From: Heterostelium multicystogenum
Taxonomy: Eukaryota > Evosea > Eumycetozoa > Acytosteliales > Acytosteliaceae
Direction of reading: 5' to 3'
DNA: 31,669 bases
Assembly (NCBI GenBank): GCA_003667245.1
Contig: RCNN01000315.1
Span: 1-31,669 of the forward strand
In this document: positions 11,727 through 21,141 of the stretch, in pieces
Layout: every line of letters begins with the position of its first letter
Position numbering within the stretch: position 1 is the first letter of the stretch
Position numbers and translations under genes: made by a program
The notes under the pieces: model-generated
What the model was told of the DNA's origin: nothing
Databases searched by the model: none
The model's input: only the letters and a program-made list of their open reading frames with translations

Positions 11727-12820
11727 ATGTCAACAGATACATATATGTTAAATGGTGTAAAGCTTACCAACAAAGTATGGTATATCACTGGTGCATCAAA
11801 AGGAATGGTATGTTAGGCAATAGTTCATCATGATCGTTATATTATAAATCTGTTATGGTTTATTAATTTATTAATTGAAATAGGGCTTGGTATTTGTACA
11901 AACATTGCTAAAGCTTGGCTACAGAGTAGCTGCTACCTCTAGAAAGAGAGAGGATCTTCACAAAAAGATTGGTCCTGACACTGATTCCTTTATTGCACTC
12001 GAAGTTCAACTCGACAATGAAGACAGTGTCAAGAAATCTTTGGAGCAAACTGTTGCCAAGTTTGGTTGCATTGATGTCATTGTTAACAATGCCGGTTATG
12101 CTGTCTATGGTGCTCTTGAGGAGAATACCGACAAGAATGTACGTGAGAACTTTGATATCAACGTGTTTGGTTTTGTTGAATGTTTTACGTAATGCTTCTC
12201 CAATCATGAGAAAACAAAAGAGTGGATATATCTTGAATATTTCCAGTGTTGGTGGTCAAATTGGTACATTCCCAGGATTCTGTAAGTTATTCCCTTTACT
12301 TCTATGCTTTACGTCGCTAATACATTGTTTGGTTTAGCTACCTATTGTGGAACTAAGTTCGCAGTAGATGGTATCACTGAGTCATTTGCCGAGGAGATGA
12401 AACCATTCGGAGTTAGAGTTTCAACCATTAACCCAGGTTATTTCAGAACTGAATTCTTAAGCGTATGGAGAAAACATTATTTCTTTATTTTTCAGTAAAC
12501 TAATTCTATTTATGTTTTATATAAAGGCTACTTCAGCAACACCCTCAGGAACTCGTATTGCAGACTATGCACCTGTACATAATTTCCTTGACATGCACAG
12601 CAAGGATTTGAATGGAAAACAAAGAGGAGATCCAGTAAAATTAGCCGAATTCCTAGTCAGAGTGGTCGAGACACCAGGTGATGCGGCTGTACATATTTTG
12701 GTTGGAGCAGAGACACATGACTACCTACGCCAGAAAATCCAAAGAATGGAAAAGGAGTTGGATTTATGGAAAAACTATGCACTTGCAACTGATTGTGATG
12801 ATGTACCAAAATCTCAATAA
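11727..12820 (+). CDS. Classical short-chain dehydrogenase/reductase (SDR)
   Basis: Four exons: 11727-11807, 11884-12281, 12338-12462, 12527-12820; about 298 residues. The Rossmann dinucleotide motif TGASKGMG is split by intron 1. NNAG follows in IDVIVNNAGYAVYG. The catalytic Ser is in NISSVGGQIG and the YxxxK pair is in TYCGTKFAVDG. INPGYFRTEF then leads into a substrate-binding C-terminus with a helical end. All catalytic residues are present, so it should be an active cytosolic NAD(P)(H)-dependent oxidoreductase; the substrate cannot be told. One extra base in TTTT at 12171-12174 breaks the frame within FG-LLNVLRNA. The stop codon overlaps an AATAAA at 12816-12821, a possible poly(A) signal. 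The family is large, so no orthology is claimed. Confidence 0.93.
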
Positions 12821-12825
12821 ATAAC

Positions 12826-13245
12826 CAAAGTGTTTGTAGACAAATTAGCCTGTCTTTGATCTTATCAGTGATGTGTTTTGCATGGGGAAACCTAACCTCA
12901 CGTACAGTGTGTTGAGCCTCAGCACATCCTTTGTTTTAACCATACCCTGAGTTCAAATTTGTGCGCATTTCGGCCATATCCTCTAATGATTGCATTGAGG
13001 TGGTGTCTGGCAAGTTCAATGCAAAGGATACCAAGAAACTCTTCGGGTTCAAAGCGGTGCAGATGTAGAGATCTGGAGGTCCTCTTCTTGGTATCTCTTT
13101 GGTAGGGATGCTAAGCTGGCGGACGTCAGCAAGATGATAAGGCATCTGGTCTGTCGTGCACTCTTATCCCTTATGCAGTGCGCTGGACTATAAGGGTACT
13201 GCTCCTATAGTAAGAGCACGGTCTCAACAAAGCTGTTGTATAATG
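12826..13245. pseudogene. GC-richer coding-like relic beside tRNA-Asn, possible retroelement fragment
   Basis: About 370-420 bp is clearly richer in G+C than the flanks and reads as protein-like sequence. On the minus strand a frame gives EPEEFLGILCIELARHHL and AIIRGYGRNAHKFELRVW (about 13050-12930). After a one-base shift it gives AQHTVREVRFPHAKHITDK. On the plus strand, VRISAISSNDCIEVVSGKF followed by a shifted DVEIWRSSSWYLFGRDAKL is also plausible, so even the strand is uncertain. It starts 25 bp after the SDR stop and ends about 220 bp from the 3' end of the tRNA gene. Dictyostelid TRE and DGLT retroelements target tRNA flanks, so a decayed element is a reasonable inference. I recognise no domain. 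Confidence 0.4.
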
Positions 13246-13456
13246 GAGTGAGTTTTTGATTCGGCAGAATTGCCATAAAAACGAACGATCATTGATTTTA
13301 CTATTCACTCTATTTTTGAATATACAACTAACTGTGAATAATTCATTATTTGAAACGGAATATAACGTCACGACAGGCCGGACCTTTGATTTTGGCAAGC
13401 GATTTGAGTCTGTCACTGCTAACTCAATAATTTTGACCCTCATCCGGGCATAAAGT

Positions 13457-13461
13457 AAAAA
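13457..13461 (-). terminator. Pol III terminator of tRNA-Asn
   Basis: Five T residues on the minus strand start six bases downstream of the tRNA discriminator base, the normal RNA polymerase III termination signal. Confidence 0.75.
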
Positions 13462-13466
13462 TATTT

Positions 13467-13539
13467 CGCTCCTGGTTGGGATCGAACCAACGACCCTACG
13501 GTTAACAGCCGTATGCTCTGCCGACTGAGCCACAGAAGC
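13467..13539 (-). tRNA. tRNA-Asn (anticodon GTT)
   Basis: Complete 73-nt cloverleaf on the minus strand, without intron. The acceptor stem GCTTCTG pairs with CAGGAGC (one G-U) and the discriminator is G. The D arm is GGCTCAGTCGGCAGAGC. The anticodon stem TACGG/CCGTA holds loop CTGTTAA with anticodon GTT. The T arm is GTTGGTTCGATCCCAAC. Internal A and B boxes are intact. TTTTT on the minus strand (13461-13457) just past the 3' end is a pol III terminator. An apparent minus-strand protein beginning MAQSAEH is only a reading of this tRNA. Confidence 0.98.
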
Positions 13540-14516
13540 TTTTTTGATTTTTTAAACATTTTTTATTTATTCTAAATATTATAATAATTTCTAACAACAA
13601 CAAACTAATTACATTACAACTACCCAATAAACTAGATTATAACCATCCTATTCACTTGTCTCAAAAATAATGATTTCTAAATCAACGGAGACTCTTCAGA
13701 AATATGATTGTTATTTCATTGAAGTCTGAGTTGTACATTGTAAGATTAACTACAACAACCCCTTAGAAGTCAAAGAAATCACCACAAAAATAAAATTAAC
13801 TCAGCTTTCCTTCCTTGAATAAGGTAGATTTTCAATTCTAGATGCTGAAAACTTTTTTGGAATATATGTTTTCTTACATATACAAAAGATCAAGTAAGTT
13901 CAAAAAGGACTGGAGCTACAAACGTTGGTCATTTTGCATTTGGACGTTCTCGAATAAAAAAAAAAAAAAAAAGAATCATAATTGTATTACAACCAAGATT
14001 CAGTTCTTGTTGATCTTATCAAATAATTTAGATCTCCACTTGGACCAAGACAGAAGGAAACAATAATCTTCCATGGAAGATGACAAACTGTTTCAATTTC
14101 CTTTTGAAGGAATAGGAGACACTAATTGTAGACAAAAAACAAAAATTGGTAAAACTAATCAATACAAGGTTAACTCGCAAAAGGACCAGCCCATATTTCT
14201 AGATCGGTAAATCCTTCTCAGATTCTTTTTTAGAACAATTTCAAGATTGATGAAGGAAGGTATTGAAATCTTCAAGAACAAGACACCCGCTTAAAATGTG
14301 GAAATAAACTATAAATAGTTTATTCTTAATTTGGAAAAGTTTTACTTAGATCTAAAAAATTTATTTAAAATATTTTGTACTTTAATTTCTATAAATTTGG
14401 ATCTTTGGAATTAGATTTTCATTTAATAATCTAATAAATATAAAACCAATATAGTATCGAAATATTTATTCATAATAAATTTATATAAATCTAAACTACT
14501 CAACATTAAAACTAAA
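13540..14516. other. Intergenic region between tRNA-Asn and NmrA-like gene
   Basis: About 980 bp. It lies upstream of the minus-strand tRNA, the side where TRE5-type elements insert in Dictyostelium, but no element is visible. A short open stretch at 13842-14066 includes 17 consecutive A residues read as Lys and shows no family resemblance. The stretch 13840-14280 is slightly less AT-rich and could be old coding debris. The last 200 bp are extremely AT-rich and probably form the promoter of the next gene. Confidence 0.5.
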
Positions 14517-15404
14517 ATGTCAATTTTAATTACTGGAGCCTCTGGAAATTTTGGGAAGGATGCATTTGATATCTTGACTTCAAAAGATATCGATAGATCA
14601 AAGTACTTGGCGCTTGTCAGAGATGAATCAAAATCTAAATCTTTCAAAGATAGAGGTTTTGGAACTAGAATTGGCGATTATGATAACTATCAGTCTTTGG
14701 TCAAAGCTTTCCAGGGTGTAGATAAATTACTTTTTATATCAAGTAATAATGTGGAAAGAAGAATGAAACAACATACTGATGTTATAAAAGCTGCCAAAGA
14801 AGCTGGAGTTAATCATATAGTCTATACAAGCTTTGCCAGAAAAACCAAAGATGGATCACCAGTCGACTTTATAGTAAAGGACCATCTCCAAACCGAAAAA
14901 TTGATTAGAGATTCTGGAATCACTTACACAATCCTAATTAATAATCTCTATGCTGATATGCTTACAGAATACTTTATTGGTCCTAATGTATTCAAATCCG
15001 GATCAATATTCTTCCCTGCTGGTGATGGTGTTGCCAATTATATTTCAAGAAGAGATCTTTCTGAGGCAGCTGTAAATGTGATAATTGATGGTTCTAAGAA
15101 ACATCAAAACAAAGAATACAAGCTATATAACACAGATCAATGTTCATTTGGTGATATTGCAGGTTATTTATCAGAGCTATCAAGGAAATCAATTAAATAT
15201 GTATCTCCAGAACAAACAGAATTTACAACTCAACTCGAGAAAATTGGTGTTCCAATGGATTTAATTCAATTTTCTTATGCCTTTGCTGTTGCGATAAAAG
15301 AAGGTGAGTTCCAATCCAATACAACCGACATTGTTTCAGTTCTTGGAAGAACTCCAACCTCCATCAAAGACTTTGTAAATGATTATTACAAGAAACTACT
15401 TTAA
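14517..15404 (+). CDS. NmrA-like NAD(P)-binding protein, QOR2-type quinone oxidoreductase family
   Basis: Intronless gene of 295 residues. The N-terminus has the NmrA/atypical-SDR nucleotide-binding motif ILITGASGNFGKD, followed by ALVRDESK and the typical KAAKEAGVNHIVYTSFAR. Next come HLQTEKLIRDSGITYTILINN and YISRRDLSEAAVNVI, both characteristic of QOR2/YtfG-like proteins. Length matches the family (about 285-300). Known members reduce quinones with NADPH or act as redox sensors. There is no YxxxK, as usual for this branch. An AATAAA at 15409-15414 follows the stop closely. It is the only protein gene here larger than a single exon's worth that is neither interrupted by introns nor broken in frame. 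The lack of introns and bacterial-like family raise possible bacterial ancestry, but the codon use is AT-rich like its surroundings, so any transfer would be old. Confidence 0.92.
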   Translation: MSILITGASGNFGKDAFDILTSKDIDRSKYLALVRDESKSKSFKDRGFGTRIGDYDNYQSLVKAFQGVDKLLFISSNNVERRMKQHTDVIKAAKEAGVNHIVYTSFARKTKDGSPVDFIVKDHLQTEKLIRDSGITYTILINNLYADMLTEYFIGPNVFKSGSIFFPAGDGVANYISRRDLSEAAVNVIIDGSKKHQNKEYKLYNTDQCSFGDIAGYLSELSRKSIKYVSPEQTEFTTQLEKIGVPMDLIQFSYAFAVAIKEGEFQSNTTDIVSVLGRTPTSIKDFVNDYYKKLL

Positions 15405-15563
15405 ATCTAATAAAACTTAGTTCAAATTTCCTCTAAATACATCTCATTCTTGGTTCATTTATTTCTCTAACAGGTCTGTGAGAATTGATGATCTAGACAA
15501 GATTCCTATTGGTTTAAACGATTTTACTGATTTATTATTAATGTTTTGAGTTATATTATATTA

Positions 15564-16838
15564 TTATTGTTCTTTGTTATCTGAGGTATTTTCACTTGTG
15601 ATATCAACAATCTTACCATCTAAACTAGATGGTTTCTTATCTTGAAGGATTTGTTGACCAATTCTAATTCTTCTTGCTTTCTAGCATCAGTGAATTTCTC
15701 CTTGAGCTCACTCTCCAAAACGTTGATCATCTTGTTGGTTGGTAGGGTTTCCAATTGTTTCAAGAACTCTGCTTCAAGCTCAGCCAACTCACTGTCGTTA
15801 ATTTTCTGGAGCTGCACTCTCTACAACTCCACTGTTTTCTCTCTCAATGACATCTGGACCAATATCGTATTCGTCTAAAGTTGGTACTGCAGTTTCGATT
15901 GGTTCTAAATCTAATTTAATTTCCTCAACTGGTGCAGCAACAGCAACAGCATCTGTGTCGGCAACTGGTGTTGTGGTGGTGGTAGCTGTAGTTTCTTCAC
16001 TGTTGGACATCTCCAATTTATCATTTTCATCCTCATCTTCATCTATGTCAATGTCTTCATCCTCGCCAATCTCATCTTCAGCAAAGTCTTCATCGTCATC
16101 TTCTTTATCTTCAGCGTCACGGTTGACCTTGAATGACAAGGCTTCTTCCTCTTCACGAGCCTTTGCTTCTTTAGCAGAAATCAACAATGGATCGTAAACT
16201 TGGTTGATTTGTCCAACGTTCTTTCCTTCAGCAGCCAACTCTTGCTTGAGAGTCTCTAACAATGCGTCGTAGTTGATCTTGTTTTCCATTCTCGTCGAAC
16301 TCTTCGATGGCCTCTTCAATCTCTGGATGACGATCGAGAATAAGATTACGATTTTCTTGGCAAACGAGTCAAGATGGCCTTGTTGAACAATCTGTACTTG
16401 GCGTATTGCATTTCGTCTGGTGTACGGTTCCACAACATACACTTGTCGTTCATCTCTACGAGCCACTCACGACGTGCCTTGGTCATGATGGCTTCCATCT
16501 TTTCACGCTTCAACTTGGCGAGACGCTTACGCTCGGCCTTTTGCTCGACCTGTTCCTTACGTGCCTTTTCGAAACCCATATCCAAAAGGAAGAGAGATCT
16601 CTTCTTTTCGGCACGTTCCTTCTTGATCTGTTGCTTCTCAAGTTCCATCTTCTTGTGATTGGCGGCGATACGTTGACGACGATCCTCAACGAACTCCTGC
16701 TTATACTGGATGTGTCTCTCCTCAGCCAAGAATGCCAAACGCTTCATGTTCTTCTTCATCTCTGCATTCATGATCTTTTCGGTGATAGATCAACTTTTCA
16801 CCCCATTGTTGACCACCTTGTTGAACTAATCTATTCAT
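15564..16838 (-). CDS. Orphan coiled-coil protein with acidic C-terminal half (possible mitoribosomal mS26-like)
   Basis: Single exon of about 423 residues when five one-base breaks are bridged, all in runs: 16776-16779, 16352-16355, 16282-16285, 15802-15805 (each one base long) and 15650-15652 (one short). The start is the ATG at 16838 (MNRLVQQGGQQWGEK). Residues about 20-140 are a highly basic Lys/Arg/Glu coiled coil ending in WLVEMNDKCMLWNRTPDEM. Next come HPEIEEAIEEFDENG and NYDALLETLKQELAAEGKN, then a very acidic Asp/Glu tract, a Thr/Val/Ala linker and a final helical LEAEFLKQLETLP region. I do not recognise the family with confidence. The basic coiled coil with a Trp-containing end recalls mS26/Pet123-type mitochondrial ribosomal proteins, but this is weak. 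It is divergent from the SDR at 17453. Confidence 0.75.
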
Positions 16839-17452
16839 TTTCCAAGATCTCTATTACCAAATCAATCAACAACGATATATGATATATTCTAATATACACA
16901 ATATGATATTGACAGTGCTTTGCTGCTGTTGTTGTTGTTGGTTGATCTACAAACAATGATATTGAATGAATCAAACTTTATGCATCAAAACAAAAAAAAA
17001 ATACTCCAAAAAAAAAAAACGACAATTATCGAATTTTTATTCTATATTTTTTTTTATCATTTCATTATTGATCTTTATCAACATTGTAAAATGATAGTGT
17101 TACAGTCATTGTATAATCTTTAGTTTCAATTAAATGAGTACATTATATATACATGTACATGTATTATTGAAGTTGTGGTTGTTGATTCTTGGTTGTTTAC
17201 ATTACACATTATGAGCTTATTTTTGTCGATTCTTACTTATTAGGTTTATTCATTGATATAATATAATACATGAGAGTATATATTCTTGTCACAATAAGTA
17301 CATTTGAATAAAACAACTATCTGCTGAATATGATATTATTATTAATAATCATATATTAATATCTTACTTTTTAATTAAAAGTAAACTTTGAAAATTAAAA
17401 TTAGAGATTTTATTATTTGTTTGGTTGAGTAAAGTATAAGATCATATCGGAC
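16839..17452. promoter_or_regulatory. Divergent promoter region between orphan coiled-coil gene and SDR gene
   Basis: 614 bp shared by two genes transcribed outward. It is very AT-rich with long A and T runs (16988-17058). It contains the palindrome TACATGTACATGTA at about 17150-17163. No TATA position or factor site can be assigned with confidence. Confidence 0.45.
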
Positions 17453-18376
17453 ATGGCTAGCAATAAAGTTATTGTGATTACTGGTGCAAGCTCTGGTATT
17501 GGTGAATCACTTGCTAAATTATATGCAAAGAGAAAAGATACCTCTATGGTTTTGGCCTCTAGAGATATTGTTAAACTTGCCAGAGTACAAAAAGAATGTA
17601 TACAACTAGGTTGTAAACAATGTGTCATTATTAAATACGATGCTTCAAACCAAGCTGATTGTGAGTATGTTATAGATTGTTTTGATTGGTCTTCCAGTCA
17701 GTCAAAATGACAGAGCTCCACTAACCGATGATAACCTTTATTAGATCATTAATTAAACAATCTTTATTACACTTTAAAAAGATTGATCTCTTGATTCTAA
17801 ATGCTGGAGTGTCTTATCATAATTTGTTCAAAGAAACAAAGGACCTGTCTGTGTATAGACAGATGATGGATGTCAATTTCTTTGGCTATATGTACACGAC
17901 CTACTATGTGCTGGATCACATGGTCAAGCAGTTCGAAGCAACTGGTGTCAAGTCGCAGATTGCTGTTATATCGTCGGTATCGGGCGAACTAGGCCTACCG
18001 TTGCGTGCAGGCTACTGCGCATCCAAATTTGCAGTCAATGGATTCTTTGAGTCACTTCGAATGGAGGTGCCACAGATCGACTTTACAGTCATGATGCCAA
18101 CCTCTGTAAATACACCGATGCGATCACATTCGCTTGGTCACACTGAAAATGACAAAGATAGTAAAGTTCAGTTCAATGAAGATGAAAGCAAGCGTATGTC
18201 ACTTGAGGATTGTTGTTCGATCATCATGAAATCAATAGATAGCAAGCGCAAAAAAAGTAGTGTTTCCATTCAGCAACTATCTCGCCACTGTCATCAAGCC
18301 AATCTTTCCATCATTCATTGAAAAGATGGCCATGAAGAAAGCAGGTGGTTCTATCGTTCCAAAATCAAAGTTATAA
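17453..18376 (+). CDS. Short-chain dehydrogenase/reductase, DHRS7 / 11-beta-HSD-like branch
   Basis: Two exons, 17453-17664 and 17745-18376; about 280 residues. Seen in order: cofactor motif ITGASSGIGESLAK near the N-terminus, LVLASRD-like segment MVLASRD, IDLLILNAGVSYHN, MDVNFFGYMYTTYYVL, catalytic Ser in ISSVSGELGLPLRAG, and YCASK (YxxxK). The C-terminal MMPTSVNTPMRSHS region matches the part of DHRS7/HSD11B-like enzymes that follows the active site. All catalytic residues are intact. An A7 run at 18250-18256 has one base too many. Past it the protein continues as VVFPFSNYLATVIKPIFPSF, typical of this branch, instead of ending in a frameshifted tail. Substrate unknown; membrane association through the hydrophobic C-terminus is possible (inference). 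It is unrelated in detail to the SDR at 11727. The 3' end faces INTS9 across 50 bp. Confidence 0.92.
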
Positions 18377-18426
18377 CATCAATATACAAAATAGAATTAT
18401 ACATCTACAGCATTGGTCCATCTTTA

Positions 18427-20858
18427 TTAAAACTTTATGGCACAGCAATCGGTTATGATATCCATGAGTGTCTTTCTCGTTTGTTCACACGATGTCTCGA
18501 TAGTCGCCTCAACACTTGACATTCGAACGATAGTTTCAATTTGAGTATTGTTGACCATATGATAAATCTTTATAGTTGCCATGTTATTATTACCAACTTC
18601 ATTATTACTATCGATTTCGGATTGTATATTATTGTATCCCTTCTAAATAATAGTTATCGTTAATGTTAATATATTACACTTTGTTGAAACAGATGATGAC
18701 GATGATGATATATTGATGATGGGTATATTTACCAGATAGATCTGTTTTATAATATTTTGAACTGAAAGCGATCCCCAAAGGTATTTCTCTTTCCAATGGG
18801 ACAGACTACTTAAGTCTGAGATGTTTGGATTGGTAAGAAGATACTTGTGGTCACGAAGTGAGAGTACTGCTTCCACCTGCGCAACAGTGACCGAATTCTC
18901 ACCATTATCTACCAGCACCTTGGGTTGTAGCTGCTGCGCCAACGTCTTGTCCAAGTGACCATTTTTCAAATCTTTGTTTACTACTCTGTTTTATCTTTAC
19001 AATATCATTGGGATTCAAATAGGTGGTAACACCTTCATTTCCATTTGAAAGCTTATTCTTCAATACATTTGTATCTAAATTGAAATGACTCATTAGTAAA
19101 GTAGGTTGACGTTGTATAGCTGTGCTTTCTGTTGCTTACATTGATAGGTTGTTATTAATGTGGATGGTGATATCTCCATGATCAAATCATTCATTTCGTT
19201 GATTGAGAACCTTGGGTCAATTGGTATAAGTTGCACCTTGCATTGTAGCTGTTGGTTAAAAGGAAGTAGTGCCTTTTTAAAGTCATATTCAGGCTCGATC
19301 AAAAGTATGGAGTTTTTTGGGTTGTCGCCCCAGATGTTGATCATATGTACAACATCTCCAAGTCTACATGACGGATGTCCAACAAAGACAATACTTCCAT
19401 CTTTTGGTTGAAATCGAGAGGTGATATGGGTGATCGGTGTAAAGTGTTGATTTCGAATCATGTCTTGGTGAAGGAAAGGTGCCTCTGGCATATAGGATCG
19501 CTCCTTCTTGGCTTTGTTGAGCCACTCCGAGTATATATCAGCGTATGACAGCACTGCTTTGGCAATTTGTGAAATAAAGTATATGTGAACAAATCCAAGT
19601 CCAACCTTTGATAGATACTCATAGAGTGGCTCCAGTAGATCCAAAATGGTGCCACACGAATAGGTTGGAATCAACACATTTCCACCGGAGCTCAGAGTTG
19701 ATCCAATATTTGAGAATAGCTCGGCAATCGCATCGTTCAGGGTGATCTGTGGATATACATTAAGCTTAGTAGCTATCACCAAATCAGCGTTCTTTAGTGA
19801 TTGGCGATCGAATGGCTCTGGGTATCTTGTATTATAATTTGAGCTATCCGACAGGTATACTATCTTCTCGTAGTTATTCTCTACAATCCAATTGGATCCA
19901 CCCATACAGTAACCTGAGCTGACAGCTCTAATTGTATAGCCATAGAATTTCTAGAGTGGATATATTGATTAGATTGTATTGCAATGGGAATCGCCGATTT
20001 CGAGTCGATGCGCAATACCTACCAAATATTCATTGAATCTGACAGACTGAATCTTCTCAAAGCACTTTTCAATATCATGGTGGTTGTAGAGCTCTCTCCA
20101 GTAGTAGGCATTCTTGAATACATTATTCGACTGTGCAGCTCCTATTTGTTTGAGCAAGTCAATCGATTGCCAGTATTGATTCCTGGTCGTTTTAGATTGT
20201 TTATCAAGCTGCACAAATTCATCAAGTAGTAATCTAGATAGATCAATCAATCGGTTTAGTTCAGAGATTAGTGAATGTAGTCGTAGGGACCATCAACAGT
20301 TGAAGAAAGATAGTGTACCTTCCATATTGTAAGGTTGGTTCAGTTGCATAGATCTTTCCTTTGAATGAAGTATACTCTGTGATGAAGGGCAAAGCATATA
20401 TGTTTGTATAGTTTGATAGAAGTATGATATCAACAGTTTCAAAGTCAACCAAATCTAGCTGTGGTATCTGATATTTGAGACCACTGTCAATGAATATATA
20501 GCCATTGATCGATTTAAAGCAACTGCTGTTTTTTCAAAGAGTTATCAATGTTTAGCAAAGGTGTAGTGGTAGTGGTAGTATTGGTATTGGTTGCTGCTGC
20601 TGCTGCTGCAGAGGCCACAGGAGCATTCGAAGATACTCTATAGTTGATGACAGGAGTGATAGGTAGGAACTGTAATATTGCACTAAAGTCAATTGCACAA
20701 TCCAACAAGATTCTAGTGTTACTGAAATCCAATAAGTAACAAGGATTACCTAAACTATGCTACAATACAATCATATTTGTATTTCATTCCATTAGTATAA
20801 AAACAAGTTGTTGTGATTCAATTCACTGCTATGACTATATATAACCTACTAGTTTCAT
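18427..20858 (-). CDS. ints9: Integrator complex subunit 9 (INTS9)
   Basis: Six exons: 20850-20858, 20319-20759, 20023-20233, 19140-19950, 18733-19074, 18427-18642; about 675 residues (human protein about 658). The nine-base first exon gives MKL, joining HSLGNPCYLLDFSNTRILLD. Further landmarks are LLSNYTNIYALPFITEYTSF, YATEPTLQYGR, AVSSGYCMGGSNWI, SGGNVLIPTYSCG, VFVGHPSCRLGDVVHMINIW and a conserved C-terminal domain (SVTVAQVEAVLSLRDHKYLL). Family knowledge: INTS9 is a beta-CASP/metallo-beta-lactamase protein lacking the zinc ligands. It pairs with the nuclease INTS11 to process snRNA and other Pol II transcripts. An Ala/Thr/Asn low-complexity insert (GCT repeat, 20591-20608) interrupts the N-terminal domain. 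Two frame breaks, each one base too many: T6 at 20529-20534 and T5 at 18962-18966. It is divergent from XPNPEP3 across 283 bp. Confidence 0.96.
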
Positions 20859-21141
20859 GATGATCACTTTAAGTTTGTCAGGTGATAGTGCTGCTGACTA
20901 CAATGATCAGATCATATAGATAGATCTTGGAGTTGCCAATTTCAAATCAAAAAGGGTGGTTCATATTTTTAAATTGTTGTTGTAGTTGATCATGACCAAA
21001 TAAGGATATATTAATAAAATTAAAAAAATTCATTTCTTGTTTTTAAAATGGACTGGAAGACGAGTACCCTAGACCGATCATGATCGATCACCATTTCCCT
21101 AATCTATTACCTCTTGCAACATAGAATAGATCTTTCTGAAA
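20859..21141. promoter_or_regulatory. Divergent promoter region, INTS9 and XPNPEP3
   Basis: 283 bp between two start codons facing outward. It contains repeated TGATCA/GATCAT motifs (20865, 20903, 20988, 21078 areas), including ATGATCGATCA near 21079. This suggests a shared regulatory region, but no factor can be named. Confidence 0.4.

Noticed and set aside
13171..13533. Minus-strand open frame beginning MAQSAEHTAVNRR
   Set aside because: Its first 25 codons are the tRNA-Asn gene read as protein; the rest is low-quality sequence downstream of the tRNA.
13842..14066. 74-codon frame with a Lys run
   Set aside because: The Lys run is a 17-base A tract; the remainder shows no family resemblance and there is no plausible upstream exon.
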